The notes under the pieces were generated by a model. That model was not told where the DNA came from, ran no database searches, and saw only the letters and a list, made by a program, of their open reading frames with translations. Position numbers and translations under genes: made by a program. A stretch of DNA of 64,000 nucleotides from Candidatus Nitrotoga sp. MKT (GTDB taxonomy: Bacteria > Pseudomonadota > Gammaproteobacteria > Burkholderiales > Gallionellaceae), in contig QFXH01000001.1 of the NCBI GenBank assembly GCA_003402345.1, forward strand, positions 372,001-436,000, written 5' to 3'. Positions 1-10,599 of this stretch are shown here, in pieces (position 1 is the first letter of the stretch; each line of letters begins with the position of its first letter).

Positions 1-58
1 TTGCAAGACGTCAAGCAAAAGTGAGAAATTGAAAGAACATTTATTCAAGGCATCGGTT

Positions 59-84
59 AGCGTGACCTTAATTAAGTTCACGCT
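59..84. repeat. 26-bp near-perfect palindrome
   Basis: The arms AGCGTGA and TCACGCT flank a core CTTAATTAAG; only the base pair at the arm/core junction breaks symmetry. It could form a stem in RNA from either strand or bind a dimeric protein. There is no gene to its left in the window, so its role cannot be assigned. It ends 25 bp before the target duplication of the IS remnant. Confidence 0.5.
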
Positions 85-117
85 AAATCTAAACCGCTTG
101 AAATTGCTCTATTAACT

Positions 118-1137
118 CAATAGTATCCGGTTAATTAACAAATTTAAGAGCAAAGGCTGAGTATTGGCGCGTGTTGCAGAGCAATTTATTTTGGTGCCGA
201 TTTGAAATCAGTTTACCCATATTCCGGTTCGAGTAACTTCCAGAGATTAAACTCATCTGGAGATGAACGATGAACTTGGGCAAGACACTGTTCACGCAAC
301 TCATGGAGTTTGTGCCGTGGATCAGCTTTGCGCGGATCGTAGATCACTATGGCGGCGATTTCAGAGTGCGCAGCTTGAGTTGCCCCGAGCAATTTCGCGC
401 CATGGCCCTCGCGCAATTGACTTATCGCGAGAGTCTGCGCGACATCGAAACCTGTTTGCTGGCAAATCAAACGAAACTGTACAGCATGGGCTTTAATTCG
501 CCGATCAGACGGTCAACACTGGCCGATGCCAACGAAGGGCGCGACTGGCGTATTTAGGTGAACTTGGCCGCCTTGCTCACCCGGCGTGTGCGTAAAACGT
601 ACTGGATATGTTGCCTATCGAAGCCATGGATGCGCACAGGGTGTATTCGATGCTAACCGACCGGAACACCGGCATCATCTGCGATCAGCGCATCGCGATG
701 AACGGTTTCTACATCTCGCAGGATTATCCCGAGCAGTTGTGACGCATCCGTTTCAAAGACCTGGAATCCGGCAAGACATGATGTTCCTGACCAACAACAC
801 CGCCTTGCCCGCATTGACCATTGCCGCACTGTACAAAAGCCGCTGGCAAGTCGAGTTGTTCTCAAACAGCATCTGCGCATCAAGCGTTTCATCGGCAACA
901 GGGAAAATGCGATGAAAACGCAAATCTGGTGCGCTGTCGCTGCTTACGTGCTGATTGCCATTATCAAAAAGGAGCTTCAACTTGATGCCTCTCTCTATTC
1001 TTTGCTACAGATTTTATCGGTGTCTGTTTTTGAGAAAGTCCAGCTATCTCAAGCCTTCGCAGGCAGTGGGCAGCTCCAAAATCAAACGGATTTTTATAAC
1101 CAACTAAATTTGTTCGACTTTTAACCGGACACTACTG
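118..1137 (+). mobile_element. Degenerate IS4-family insertion sequence with 9-bp target duplication
   Basis: The ends are inverted repeats: CAATAGTATCCGGTTAA at 118-134 and, on the other strand, CAGTAGTGTCCGGTTAA at 1121-1137 (15 of 17 match). The nine bases CTATTAACT occur immediately outside both ends (109-117 and 1138-1146), a perfect target-site duplication. The element is about 1.0 kb and carries only a broken transposase that lacks the middle third of the protein. It cannot transpose on its own. The intact duplication shows the internal deletion and mutations came after insertion in place. Confidence 0.85.
270..1124 (+). pseudogene. IS4-family transposase remnant (DUF4372 N-terminus), internally deleted
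   Basis: The first 95 codons (270-557) read cleanly as the N-terminal domain of IS4-family DDE transposases (KTLFTQLMEFVPW, LTYRESLRDIE, STLADANEGRDWR) and end in a stop. The next recognisable part (about 635-830) resembles the region after the second catalytic Asp (NTGIICDQ, MNGFY, then FLTNNTALPALTI and ALYKSRWQVELF), with an in-frame stop after YPEQL. A frameshift near 860 leads to KQHLRIKRF and the C-terminal tail ending NQLNLFDF at 1124. Compared with a full protein of roughly 380 residues, about 100-150 residues carrying the catalytic Asp region are gone. Confidence 0.88.
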
Positions 1138-1146
1138 CTATTAACT

Positions 1147-1506
1147 ATATGTTTATAATTATTTATAGTTAATAGATACTTTCGATAATTTTATCAAGAT
1201 TGATACTGAACGCCACACATAAGTTTGACACCGGTGTAGCAGCGAAACCATGGGAGTCTCCATACAGTCTCAGAATGATCCAGAACAATCCGTAGGTGGC
1301 GGTATATGCACACCCGACCACGCTTGGAATAATAGCTTTGCAAGGTAGAATAGTTTTCACCTGCATCTTCCCAGAACAACTTCTGCAAACCTGCACTATC
1401 TACAGGAATAAAACACGCTAGCAATGCATGCGTAGCCTACCTAATTTTATTTTTTACAGTTAAACGTCCCCCGGCAAAACCAGAGGTAATTTAACTGCTT
1501 TTAAAT
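1147..1506. other. AT-rich intergenic stretch, no supported gene
   Basis: The stretch between the IS remnant and the hypothetical gene at 1507 has short overlapping reading frames on the minus strand (about 1170-1424). They have no ribosome-binding site, no recognisable domain and unusual composition. It may be decayed coding sequence, but I cannot name a source. Confidence 0.4.
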
Positions 1507-2059
1507 TTACTTTCCCTGTTTTCGAAGCGAGAATGGTTTACGGGGGACTGTTTTACAGTTTTCAAATTCCTTAACTATAGTGGTAGCGGCAATTTCGGCA
1601 AGCTTAGTGGCAACACCTTTTAAAGCAACGTTAGACTTTTTGTTTGTGGTTTGCCCAGAGAGGCGAATAAGGACGTGCGCAAGTTCAGCCATTTCGGCAG
1701 CGAGAACAGGCTTCCAAGGTAATGGATCAGGCTCAGAGCCAAAATTTTCAATCCACGATCTAGGGTGGGGAAACGGCCAGAGCCATGGTGGGCACAATTC
1801 GTCACCGGGTTCCCAAGAGGCAGAGAGAGCGGTGCTAGCTTGCTTGGCCATGCCCTTAGAAATATCCATCACTTCCCGGGATAGCGCTTTATTAGTGATA
1901 GCAACAGTAACCGATTTAACCGCGTCGGCCACCATTAAGTCGACATGTGCATTAGAAAAAACAAACGGGGTATGGGGGTTGACAGCATCCCAAGCTTTTG
2001 GGATTCAGAGAACCAATAAGATCTGCTTTTGAGTGGTGAATACGCGAAAAATTAACCAT
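1507..2059 (-). pseudogene. Hypothetical protein gene, apparently frameshifted
   Basis: I do not recognise the family. A strong ribosome-binding site (GAGGAGGAA) precedes an ATG at 2059, but that frame stops after about 35 codons. The 142-codon frame that follows (start annotatable at 1935) stays open upstream of its first ATG back to about 2005. Reading MVNFSRIHHSKADLIGSL from the first frame and PKAWDAVNPHTPFVFSNAHV from the second gives one smooth product of roughly 180 residues, so a one-base shift near 1990-2010 best explains it. The product has a Trp/Pro-rich centre, a helical segment rich in Ala and Lys, and a basic C-terminus. It could be a true lesion, a sequencing error or programmed frameshifting. 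Confidence 0.55.
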
Positions 2060-2390
2060 GATTCCTCCTCTAGATTATGGACTTAAATAGATTTAATCGC
2101 CTACTTGACGTGATGCTACGCTCGCGATAAGTCGTTATCAATTTGAGCAATAGATTGGGTGGAATGCAATTAAAGCTCAGAATTACAATGGCACGTTCTC
2201 TTAAAAAGCAGTAGGGGTATCTTGATTAGGGAAGCGCTGAATAATTGACCCCACCAAAGACGCCTGGGTGAGCTTTGTGGTTTTGGTTGAAGAATTAGCT
2301 TATTTTTGGTATGAATTACGGCGATTTCCGAGCGATTTTATTCATTTCCCGTTTTTAAAATGAACCTTGGGTGTATGCATTGAGCAATCA
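2060..2390. other. Intergenic stretch, no supported gene
   Basis: No open frame of convincing length or family resemblance is visible. The left part would carry the promoter of the leftward gene whose ribosome-binding site lies at about 2063-2070; I cannot pick a confident -35/-10 pair. Confidence 0.35.
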
Positions 2391-2735
2391 CTAGCGAGCT
2401 GGCATGAAATTAGTGAAACCGAACAGCGAAAACAACTAGACGGTACTCTTAGCCAACCCTTTGTGGCGCACCTTGTGATAACAAAACAGGTTCTTCACCA
2501 CATGAAATGAATGGTTAACCTTGGCGCGAATTTTGGCTTAGGCATATTCAATCTTCTCCAGTAGCTCACCCTCTGTTGTTTTGGGCAATGCATTACGTTC
2601 CTTGGTCGCCTTGCGAACATGTCATGTACGTAGCTGCTGTGCCAATGACGGTATTAATAAGCCCTGGCTGGGATCACACCCATGTGCACTTTCCATGCTG
2701 AAATATCACTGATTATCATCTTTTTTGGTTAGGTG
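2391..2735 (-). pseudogene. IS5-family transposase C-terminal remnant
   Basis: Read on the minus strand, the segment ends with AKIRAKVNHSFHVVKNLF, CYHKVRHKGLAKST and LFSLFGFTNFMPAR, then a stop. This pattern (RAKVEHPFxVxK, then RxKGLAKN and an LFALANLxxAR tail) is the C-terminal signature of IS5-type DDE transposases. Upstream codons also fit the family (KATKERNALPKTTEGELLEKIE), but there are several in-frame stops and no start. Only the last third of the protein survives and no matching left end is visible. Confidence 0.7.
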
Positions 2736-2757
2736 TCCATGTATGCCGGAGGCATAC

Positions 2758-4209
2758 TTACTGCAACATCAATGATTTTTGCACCGCCACAGCACATACC
2801 GTTATTAACGTACTGGGCATAATGCCCAAGGCCAATATTGCCAGTCCATTAATAGAAATCAGCAAGCCATTGTCTGCCTCGATGGAAATTGGGATATGGG
2901 TTTCAGGGGCATCGAAATACATTAGCTTGATGATACGCAGATAATAAAACGCGCCTATTAATGAGAATAACACTGCCATCACGGCAAGAGGGGTGTACCC
3001 GGCACCTACGGCTGCCTGTAAAACAGAAAGCTTGGCGTAGAAGCCTGCCGTCGGAGGCACCCCTGCCATAGAAAACATTAAGATAAGCATCATGAAAGCG
3101 AGCCATGGGCTGCGTTGGTTAAGTCCCTTAAAGTCATTGAGCATATCAGCCTCGAAACCTTGACGCGATAGCAGCATGATCATACCGAAACCACCAAGGC
3201 TCATTAATACATAAATCACTACGTAAAACATGGCGGAACTATAACCATCAATGCCACCGCTCAATATGCCGAGTAACAAAAAGCCCATATGTGCGATAGT
3301 GGAGTAAGCTAGCATGCGCTTAAGGTTAGTCTGCGCAATAGCGGTAATATTGCCAATAGCCATAGACAGAACAGCAAGAATAGCCAGCATACTAGACCAG
3401 TGCATCACCAGCGGCTGCAAGCCATCCACCAAAATACGCATAACAAAAGCGAAGACGGCTAGCTTAGGCGCGGAGCCGATCAGCATGGTTACAGCAGTCG
3501 GTGCACCATGGTATACGTCGGGCACCCACATATGAAATGGAACGGCGCCAAGCTTAAAAGCTAGACCTGCCACCATGAATACCAAGCCAAACACTAGCAG
3601 TGCTTTATTCCCCACACCGTGCTTGATCGCATCAGAAACTGCCGTAACTTCAAGTGTGCTGGTAGCGCCATATAGCATGGACATTCCATACAATAACAAA
3701 CCGGAAGCCAATGCGCCCAGAACGAAATATTTCATTGCGGCTTCAGTGGCAATAGCGGAATCGCGTTGCAACGCAACCATCGCGTACAGGCTGAGCGACA
3801 GCAATTCCAGACCAATGTATAGAGTGAGAAAATGGGTAGCGGAAATCATCACCATCATGCCGAGCAAGGCAAATAATGTCAGCACCATGAACTCGCCTGT
3901 GAATAGTCCACGTAATATCAAATAGCTACGCGAATATACTAGCACCATGGATACGGTCAGGTAGCTTAATAGTTTGAGTACATCGGACATTAAGTCGTCC
4001 ACGAACATATTATTGAAAAGGTGAACTACGCCTGGTTCATGGGTCGTCACGGTAATTAATGCGCAACTTAGAAGAGTCAGCTGCACCAATATATAGGTCA
4101 GCGTTTTGTTCGGGTTGGTGACAAACAGATCCACGATCAGGATCGAACTCGCCATCACCAGCAGAAAAATTTCTGCATAGGCGGAGGACAGGGTGGACAG
4201 GTAACTCAT
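2758..4209 (-). CDS. nuoN: NADH-quinone oxidoreductase subunit N
   Basis: This is one of the three antiporter-like proton-channel subunits in the membrane arm of complex I. The product has 483 residues with about fourteen hydrophobic helices. It carries the conserved glutamate helix ([15 protein letters not shown]), the broken-helix region with the conserved lysine ([22 protein letters not shown]) and [15 protein letters not shown] chose the ATG at 4209 because GAGGAA lies 5 bp upstream; an in-frame ATG at 4251 would overlap nuoM and lacks a site. It is the last gene of the nuo operon, 22 bp after nuoM. Confidence 0.97.
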   Translation of the reverse strand: MSYLSTLSSAYAEIFLLVMASSILIVDLFVTNPNKTLTYILVQLTLLSCALITVTTHEPGVVHLFNNMFVDDLMSDVLKLLSYLTVSMVLVYSRSYLILRGLFTGEFMVLTLFALLGMMVMISATHFLTLYIGLELLSLSLYAMVALQRDSAIATEAAMKYFVLGALASGLLLYGMSMLYGATSTLEVTAVSDAIKHGVGNKALLVFGLVFMVAGLAFKLGAVPFHMWVPDVYHGAPTAVTMLIGSAPKLAVFAFVMRILVDGLQPLVMHWSSMLAILAVLSMAIGNITAIAQTNLKRMLAYSTIAHMGFLLLGILSGGIDGYSSAMFYVVIYVLMSLGGFGMIMLLSRQGFEADMLNDFKGLNQRSPWLAFMMLILMFSMAGVPPTAGFYAKLSVLQAAVGAGYTPLAVMAVLFSLIGAFYYLRIIKLMYFDAPETHIPISIEADNGLLISINGLAILALGIMPSTLITVCAVAVQKSLMLQ

Positions 4210-4231
4210 AAATTCCTCGATTGGTGATAGC

Positions 4232-5716
4232 TTATAACTTGGAGCGGGCAATATGTACCAGCAAGTCGCTTACAGATGCGTGCATTATTTCGGTGAATGG
4301 TAGTGGATATAGACCCATGCCCAGTACAGTCAATGCCAAAATAATGAACATCAGCTTTTCGCGTAGAGTAATGTCAGTTAGTTGCGCTACGTGCTGGTTG
4401 GCCACCGCGCCGAAAATTACTCGCTTTACCATCCACAGCGTGTAGGCTGCGCCAAAAATCAGTGTCGTGGCAGCAGCGAAAGCGTACCAGAAATTAATTT
4501 TGACCGTACCCATTATCACCATAAATTCACCGACGAAACCGCTGGTGCCGGGTAGCCCGACATTGGCCATAGCAAACAATATAAAGAACGCGGCAAACAT
4601 TGGCATTTTGTTGGCCACGCCGCCATAGTCGGCGATATTGCGTGTATGCATACGGTCATACAGCACACCTATACACAAAAATAGCGCACCTGATACAAAG
4701 CCATGCGAAATCATCTGTAATAGCGCGCCCTCCATGCCATAGACATTAAAAATAAAAAAGCCCAACGTAACGAAACCCATATGTGAAATAGAGGAATATG
4801 CCACCAGTTTTTTCATGTCAGTTTGGGCCAATGCAACCAGTCCAATGTATACCACTGCGATCAACGACAGCGCGATCATCGCACCAGCGAGGTAGTGGCT
4901 AGCATCTGGCACGATAGGCATAGAGAAGCGAATGAAGCCATACGCTCCGACTTTCAGCATGATTGCCGCTAGTACCACAGAACCACCAGTAGGCGCTTCT
5001 ACGTGTGCATCGGGCAACCAAGTGTGCACCGGGAACATTGGTACCTTTACCGCGAATGCCATAAAGAAGGCAATGAATACCAATATCTGTGCTGTCATCG
5101 GGATAGCCATCTGGTGGTAATCGAGAATCGCAAAGCTGCCACCAGACTGGATGTACAGATACAGAAGTGCAATCAACATCAGCACTGAACCGAAAAAGGT
5201 GTACAGAAAAAATTTGACCGCTGCATAAACACGATTAGGGCCGCCCCATATACCAATAATGATGAACATTGGGATCAGCATGGCTTCCCAGAATACATAA
5301 AACAGTACCGCGTCGAGTGAGGCGAATACGCCATTGACCAAGCCGGACATGATGAGAAATGCAGCCAAATATTGCGCTACGCGCTTTTCGATTACTTTCC
5401 AGCCAGCAATCACAACCAGCGGAGTAAAAAAACTGTTAAGCAGGACAAATAGCACTGAAATACCGTCTACGCCGAGGTGATAATGGATGTTGAAATGGGT
5501 AATCCAATCGTGCAACTCAACGAACTGCATAGCGCTGGTCATCTTGTCAAAACCAACATACAGCGGAATAGTCACCAGAAAACCAAGAATCGAACCAACC
5601 AGTGCGATGACACGCGCTAACGGTGCATTGCGATCACTGCCAGTGGCTAAAACCAGTACGCCAAAAATAATGGGCAGCCAGATAGCAACGCTTAATAGGG
5701 AAAATCCAAAAATCAT
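4232..5716 (-). CDS. nuoM: NADH-quinone oxidoreductase subunit M
   Basis: A second antiporter-like membrane subunit of complex I, 494 residues with about fourteen transmembrane helices. Visible hallmarks are the quinone-oxidoreductase helix with its essential Glu ([16 protein letters not shown]), the Lys-containing discontinuous helix ([18 protein letters not shown]) and the lysine cluster [19 protein letters not shown]. It lies 30 bp downstream of nuoL; GAAGGAATAAGC precedes the ATG. Length and motifs match the family, with no lesion seen. Confidence 0.97.
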   Translation of the reverse strand: MIFGFSLLSVAIWLPIIFGVLVLATGSDRNAPLARVIALVGSILGFLVTIPLYVGFDKMTSAMQFVELHDWITHFNIHYHLGVDGISVLFVLLNSFFTPLVVIAGWKVIEKRVAQYLAAFLIMSGLVNGVFASLDAVLFYVFWEAMLIPMFIIIGIWGGPNRVYAAVKFFLYTFFGSVLMLIALLYLYIQSGGSFAILDYHQMAIPMTAQILVFIAFFMAFAVKVPMFPVHTWLPDAHVEAPTGGSVVLAAIMLKVGAYGFIRFSMPIVPDASHYLAGAMIALSLIAVVYIGLVALAQTDMKKLVAYSSISHMGFVTLGFFIFNVYGMEGALLQMISHGFVSGALFLCIGVLYDRMHTRNIADYGGVANKMPMFAAFFILFAMANVGLPGTSGFVGEFMVIMGTVKINFWYAFAAATTLIFGAAYTLWMVKRVIFGAVANQHVAQLTDITLREKLMFIILALTVLGMGLYPLPFTEIMHASVSDLLVHIARSKL

Positions 5717-5746
5717 GCTTATTCCTTCAGTTTCTCGCTGTGCGTA

Positions 5747-7792
5747 TTATTCGAACCAAGTGCGTATCGTAAGCAGCAGAAACACGCCGATAATCATGGA
5801 AAACGCATAGTGGTAGATGTAACCGGTCTGAATGTGGCGCAACACATTGGAAAACATGCCGACCAAACGCGCAGTGCCGTTTACCATTAGGCCATCAATC
5901 AGTTTTATATCGCCAAATTTCCATAAGCAGCGGCTCGCTTTACGGGCACCAGAAGCAAAGAACCAATCATTGAAACGGTCAAAGTAGTACTTGTTGTCCA
6001 GGACTGTATAGATGAAGCTAAATTTTTGTTTGATCGCTGTAGGAATACCGGGGGCTTTCAGGTAAAAAAACCACGCCATCACTACCCCAGCCATTGCCAG
6101 CCAGAATGGCAAAGAAGACAATCCATGTATGGCCATAGCCCAAGCGCTGTGAAACTCGTGCTTCAGTTCTTCCATGGACGGATGCAACTCGTGATTGATA
6201 AAAATCGCACCCTTGAAATAGTCACCAAACAACATCGGCTCGACAGCGAGATAACCAATGACCACAGAGGGGATTGCAAGCAACACCAACGGCATCCAGA
6301 CTACCCATGAGGTTTCGTGCGGCTTCTGGCCTGGCGCTAAACCATGATGATCATCGTGCGCATCATGAATGTCAGCATGGTCGTCATGAGATGTATTTTG
6401 AGAACCATACGCAACAGAATGGGCTTTGCCGAAATGCTCTTCGCCATGAAATACCAAGAAATACAAACGGAACGAATAGAAGGCGGTAACAAAAACGCCG
6501 GCCACCACTGCAAAGTAGGCAAAGCCAGACCCGGGAAGATGCGACAACGCCACCGCTTCGATGATGCTGTCCTTGGAATAGAAACCGGATAGGAACGGCG
6601 TGCCAATTAACGCCAGGGAGCCGATCAAAAAAGTGAACCAAGTGATCGGCATATACTTACGCAAGCCTCCCATCTGGCGGATGTCCTGAATATGGTGCAT
6701 GGCGATAATCACCGAACCAGCGGCGAGGAAAAGCAATGCCTTAAAAAAAGCGTGGGTCATTAGATGAAAAATTGCCACTGAATAAGCAGAAGCGCCCAGC
6801 GCTACCGTCATGTAGCCTAGTTGCGACAGCGTGGAATAGGCTACCACACGCTTAATATCATTCTGGATAATACCGAGGAAGCCCATGAACAGCGCGGTAA
6901 TAGCGCCGATCACCATAACAAAGGATAACGCAGTATCGGACAGTTCAAACAACGGTGACATGCGCGCCACCATAAATATTCCGGCAGTCACCATTGTCGC
7001 AGCGTGGATCAGTGCGGAAATCGGAGTCGGCCCCTCCATCGAGTCCGGTAGCCAGACGTGCAGCGGAAACTGCGCTGATTTACCCATCGCACCAATGAAC
7101 AACAGGATGCAGATAGCGCTAATCACATTCCACGATACACCAGGGATCGGCGCTATGTCGTTGGCGTAAAGATGCGAGCTGGCAAACACTGCAGCATAAT
7201 CCAATGTGCCAAACACCATCAGCACCAAGCCGATGCCGAGCAAAAAACCGAAATCCCCCACGCGGTTGACTAAGAAAGCTTTAAGGTTGGCGTAAGTCGC
7301 CGTAGGGCGTGTGTACCAAAAACCGATTAATAAATAGGATACTAAACCCACTGCCTCCCAGCCAAAAAACAGCTGGAGAAAGTTATTGGACATCACCAGC
7401 ATTAGCATGGAGAAAGTAAACAACGAAATATAGCTAAAGAAACGTTGATAGCCAGCATCTTCTACCATGTAACCTATCGTATAAATATGCACCATCAGGG
7501 ATACGAAAGTCACTACCAGCATCATCATTACGGTCAGGCGGTCAATCAGGAAACCGACCTCGAGCCGTGTATCACCCGAAGTCATCCATTGATAAACTGT
7601 GCCGTTGAATGTATGCCCAGCCATGACATCTTGGAAAATCAGCAGTGAGGCCGCGAAAGACGCAGCCACCAGTAGGATGGTAATGCGATGCGTCCATGTC
7701 CGTCCCAGTAGTGTGCCAAACAACCCGGCAAATATTGCGCCAACCAAGGGAGCCAAAGGAACCAGCAAATACAGATTTTCCATAGTACTCAT
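5747..7792 (-). CDS. nuoL: NADH-quinone oxidoreductase subunit L
   Basis: The distal antiporter-like subunit of complex I, 681 residues, with the core helices followed by the long lateral amphipathic helix region at the C-terminus. Conserved pieces include FFGWEAVGLVSYLLIGFW (Glu near residue 146), GKSAQFPLHVWLPDSMEGPTP and QNDIKRVVAYSTLSQLGYM. A His/Asp-rich hydrophilic insert spans about residues 453-492 (SHDDHADIHDAHDDHHG). The start at 7792 is 8 bp past the nuoK stop, with AAAGG inside the nuoK end; an ATG three codons on is a possible alternative. Confidence 0.96.
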   Translation of the reverse strand: MSTMENLYLLVPLAPLVGAIFAGLFGTLLGRTWTHRITILLVAASFAASLLIFQDVMAGHTFNGTVYQWMTSGDTRLEVGFLIDRLTVMMMLVVTFVSLMVHIYTIGYMVEDAGYQRFFSYISLFTFSMLMLVMSNNFLQLFFGWEAVGLVSYLLIGFWYTRPTATYANLKAFLVNRVGDFGFLLGIGLVLMVFGTLDYAAVFASSHLYANDIAPIPGVSWNVISAICILLFIGAMGKSAQFPLHVWLPDSMEGPTPISALIHAATMVTAGIFMVARMSPLFELSDTALSFVMVIGAITALFMGFLGIIQNDIKRVVAYSTLSQLGYMTVALGASAYSVAIFHLMTHAFFKALLFLAAGSVIIAMHHIQDIRQMGGLRKYMPITWFTFLIGSLALIGTPFLSGFYSKDSIIEAVALSHLPGSGFAYFAVVAGVFVTAFYSFRLYFLVFHGEEHFGKAHSVAYGSQNTSHDDHADIHDAHDDHHGLAPGQKPHETSWVVWMPLVLLAIPSVVIGYLAVEPMLFGDYFKGAIFINHELHPSMEELKHEFHSAWAMAIHGLSSLPFWLAMAGVVMAWFFYLKAPGIPTAIKQKFSFIYTVLDNKYYFDRFNDWFFASGARKASRCLWKFGDIKLIDGLMVNGTARLVGMFSNVLRHIQTGYIYHYAFSMIIGVFLLLTIRTWFE

Positions 7793-7800
7793 TTGCGCTG

Positions 7801-8112
7801 TTAACCTTTCAAGCTGCCGAGATCGTCTACGTTGATGGTACGCAGGTTACGGAATAACACTATCAGAATCGCTAAACCGATAGCTGCTTCAGCGGCAGCC
7901 ACCGTAAGGATAAAAAACACGAATATTTGCCCGGATATATCGTTTAAATAACGTGAGAACGCAACAAAATTTGTATTTACCGCGAGCAACATCAATTCAA
8001 TGGACATCAACAGTACAATGAGATTTTTGCGGTTCAGGAAAATCCCCACCACGCCAATAGCAAACAATATTGCTCCGAACACTAAATAATGCGACAAACT
8101 CAAGTTCAACAT
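7801..8112 (-). CDS. nuoK: NADH-quinone oxidoreductase subunit K
   Basis: A small membrane-arm subunit of complex I, 103 residues with three transmembrane helices. The conserved helix [19 protein letters not shown] carries the membrane glutamate, and [15 protein letters not shown] carries the second one; both belong to the proton path. The start ATG is preceded by GAGGAAAG. It is followed by nuoL after 8 bp and preceded by a 148-bp spacer to nuoJ. Confidence 0.96.
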   Translation of the reverse strand: MLNLSLSHYLVFGAILFAIGVVGIFLNRKNLIVLLMSIELMLLAVNTNFVAFSRYLNDISGQIFVFFILTVAAAEAAIGLAILIVLFRNLRTINVDDLGSLKG

Positions 8113-8260
8113 ATACTTTCCTCATTGAATCTTCATGTAATCATGGCAGATAACGCTACACTGTTATCAATCATCCAAGGCGGTTAATAATTCAACAAAC
8201 CTTTTTAAAAAACATTAGATCCATTCTCTGTAGCAATGATGCAGTGGCATATCCCACCTA

Positions 8261-8878
8261 TCACTGCCTTTCCTCGTTACCATCTGCCACCATCGATACA
8301 ATACGAAGGCGATCTGCTTTTTTCACCAGCACCTGTTTATTCGGTTCCTGCGATTTAACATCTTTACGACGGCGCAAGGTAAGCGCGATGGCAGCTACAA
8401 TCGCTACTAATAAAAGCACCGCCGCCAGTTCAAACGGGTAAACATAATCGGTATAAATCAAACGGCCAAGTTCTTTAGTGTTGCTGTAATTGGCAGCGTG
8501 CTTGATCACCTGTGCACCAGTTTCAGCAGTTTGGCGGTTACCCAGTACCCATATCATCTGAAACACCATAATGACAGCCAGCAACGCGCCGAATGGAAAC
8601 CAACGCCAGAACCCTTCGCGCAATTGCTCCAAATTGATGTCCAGCATCATTACCACAAACAAAAAGAGCACCATCACTGCGCCGACATATACCAGAACAA
8701 GGGTAATCGCTAGAAATTCTGCTTCCAGTAATATCCAGACTCCAGCCGAACTACAAAAAGCCAACACCAAAAACAGTGCGGCATATACCGGGTTGCGTGC
8801 AGTAATTACGCGCAATGCGGCAAGTACGGTAATTGCGGCGAACATATAAAAAACTAATGCTTCAAAATTCATCAACAT
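8261..8878 (-). CDS. nuoJ: NADH-quinone oxidoreductase subunit J
   Basis: A membrane-arm subunit of complex I, 205 residues with five predicted helices and a hydrophilic C-terminal tail. VYVGAVMVLFLFVVMML is the conserved third helix that forms the pi-bulge in complex I structures. ATGs at 8878 and 8872 are both possible; AAAGG lies about 9 bp before the first. Spacers of 171 bp to nuoI and 148 bp to nuoK are long for an operon of this kind. Confidence 0.95.
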   Translation of the reverse strand: MLMNFEALVFYMFAAITVLAALRVITARNPVYAALFLVLAFCSSAGVWILLEAEFLAITLVLVYVGAVMVLFLFVVMMLDINLEQLREGFWRWFPFGALLAVIMVFQMIWVLGNRQTAETGAQVIKHAANYSNTKELGRLIYTDYVYPFELAAVLLLVAIVAAIALTLRRRKDVKSQEPNKQVLVKKADRLRIVSMVADGNEERQ

Positions 8879-9049
8879 ATTCTCAAACCTTTAACTGTGT
8901 TTGGAACCCATGAAGGCCACAAATATAAATCATTGAAGTAAACACTCCCACCTACGAAAAATCAATTCAACGTAGGCCTCAGTAGTATCCTTATCAATAT
9001 CGATCTGGATACATATCTTCACAGGAATGACAGTGATTTAACGATGCTC
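8879..9049 (-). other. Long nuoI-nuoJ spacer with hairpin
   Basis: A 171-bp non-coding spacer inside the nuo operon. On either strand ACCTACG and CGTAGG (about 8951-8977) can pair around a 14-base AT-rich loop. No T-run follows, so it is more likely an mRNA-processing or stability stem than a terminator. No second promoter could be recognised with confidence. Confidence 0.4.
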
Positions 9050-9538
9050 TCAACGGTATTTTGCGTCCGATGCCCGATCCTTGGCAATTTGCTCTTCATA
9101 TTTTTCGCCCACTGCCAGCAACATCGGTTTGGTGTAGTACAGGTCACCGCGCTTCTCACCGTGGTATTCCAAAATGCGAGTTTCTACAATAGCATCCACC
9201 GGGCAAGCTTCTTCACATAGGCCGCAAAAAATACACTTGACCAAATCGATGTCATAACGTGTGGTCCGGCGTGTGCCATCAGCGCGCTCTTCGGTTTCAA
9301 TATGGATAGCCATCGCCGGACATACCGCTTCGCATAATTTGCAGCCAATACAGCGCTCTTCATCATTCGCATAACGACGTAACGCGTGCAGGCCGCGAAA
9401 ACGAAAACCTTGCGGCGTTTTTTCTTCAGGAAACTGCACGGTAATTTTGCGTGCGAAAAAATGCCGCCCGGTCAAGGCCATGCCTTTCACTAGCTCCAGC
9501 AACAAGAATGTTTTAAAAAAATTTGTGATCTTTTCCAT
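9050..9538 (-). CDS. nuoI: NADH-quinone oxidoreductase subunit I
   Basis: Peripheral-arm subunit that carries two [4Fe-4S] clusters (N6a, N6b) passing electrons toward the quinone site. The product has 162 residues, with two CxxCxxCxxxCP motifs at Cys63/66/69/73 and Cys102/105/108/112. An N-terminal amphipathic region contacts the membrane arm. AAGGA lies 8 bp before the ATG. It follows nuoH by 20 bp. Confidence 0.97.
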   Translation of the reverse strand: MEKITNFFKTFLLLELVKGMALTGRHFFARKITVQFPEEKTPQGFRFRGLHALRRYANDEERCIGCKLCEAVCPAMAIHIETEERADGTRRTTRYDIDLVKCIFCGLCEEACPVDAIVETRILEYHGEKRGDLYYTKPMLLAVGEKYEEQIAKDRASDAKYR

Positions 9539-9558
9539 TTTTTATATCCTTGACTGTT

Positions 9559-10599
9559 TTACCACAGCCAATAGGGAGTTTGCATCCAGGCACCAATTAC
9601 TACTACCCAGACCAGCGTGAGGGGAATAAAAACCTTCCAACCCAAGCGCATCAACTGATCGTAGCGATAGCGTGGAAAGGTGGCACGGAACCATAAAAAT
9701 AGGAACAGTACAAAAGATGTTTTGGCTAGCAGCCAAAAAATTCCTGGTAATAAATTAAATGGAGCTATATCAAATGGAGGCAGCCAACCGCCAAGGAACA
9801 TAATCGCGGTGAGTATGGCGATCAAAATCATGTTGGCGTATTCAGCCAGGAAAAACAACGCAAACGTCATACCAGAATATTCTACGTGAAAACCAGCCAC
9901 AATTTCAGACTCGCCTTCGGCCATGTCAAAGGGTGCACGATTGGTTTCTGCTACACCTGAGATAAAGTACACTACAAACATCGGGAACAATGGAATGAAA
10001 TACCAGCCAAACAGTCCTACGCTGCTTTTTTGACCAAGTACTATGTCACCTAAATTCATACTCTGTGAGACCATGAGTACACATACTAAGGCAAAACCCA
10101 TGGGGATTTCGTAGGACACAATCTGCGCGGCCGAGCGCAACGAACCCAAAAAGGCATACTTAGAATTAGACGCCCAGCCCGCGATGATTATGCCGTACAC
10201 ACCAAGTGATGTCATCGCCAAGATATAAAGTAGGCCAGCATTAATGTCGGTCAACGCCATGCCATCGGCGAATGGAACCACTGCCCAAGCTGCCAATGCA
10301 GGCATCAGAGCAAGAACAGGCGCAATTACGAACAGAAATTTATTCGAGCCAGACGGAATGATAATTTCTTTGAGCAGAAGTTTAAGTCCGTCGGCAAGCG
10401 GTTGTAGTAGCCCAAAATAACCAACCCGATTAGGACCGATACGTACCTGCATGTAGCCGATTACCTTGCGCTCTGCCAAAGTCAGATACGCCACAGTCAG
10501 CATGATGGGTACAACGATGACCAGAATTTTGACCAATGTCCAAATTGGAAGCCAAGCGACCCCAAGCAGGTTTTGCAAGTATTGCAACAGTTCTGTCAT
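9559..10599 (-). CDS. nuoH: NADH-quinone oxidoreductase subunit H
   Basis: The membrane subunit that forms much of the quinone-binding chamber of complex I; 346 residues with eight helices. Conserved segments are [19 protein letters not shown], the acidic loop [20 protein letters not shown] and [18 protein letters not shown]. The ATG overlaps the nuoG stop as ATGA, so translation is probably coupled. Confidence 0.97.
   Translation of the reverse strand: MTELLQYLQNLLGVAWLPIWTLVKILVIVVPIMLTVAYLTLAERKVIGYMQVRIGPNRVGYFGLLQPLADGLKLLLKEIIIPSGSNKFLFVIAPVLALMPALAAWAVVPFADGMALTDINAGLLYILAMTSLGVYGIIIAGWASNSKYAFLGSLRSAAQIVSYEIPMGFALVCVLMVSQSMNLGDIVLGQKSSVGLFGWYFIPLFPMFVVYFISGVAETNRAPFDMAEGESEIVAGFHVEYSGMTFALFFLAEYANMILIAILTAIMFLGGWLPPFDIAPFNLLPGIFWLLAKTSFVLFLFLWFRATFPRYRYDQLMRLGWKVFIPLTLVWVVVIGAWMQTPYWLW

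Noticed and set aside
1580-2032. 150-codon plus-strand frame opposite the hypothetical gene
   Set aside because: No ribosome-binding site; the minus strand has the strong start signal and a smoother protein.
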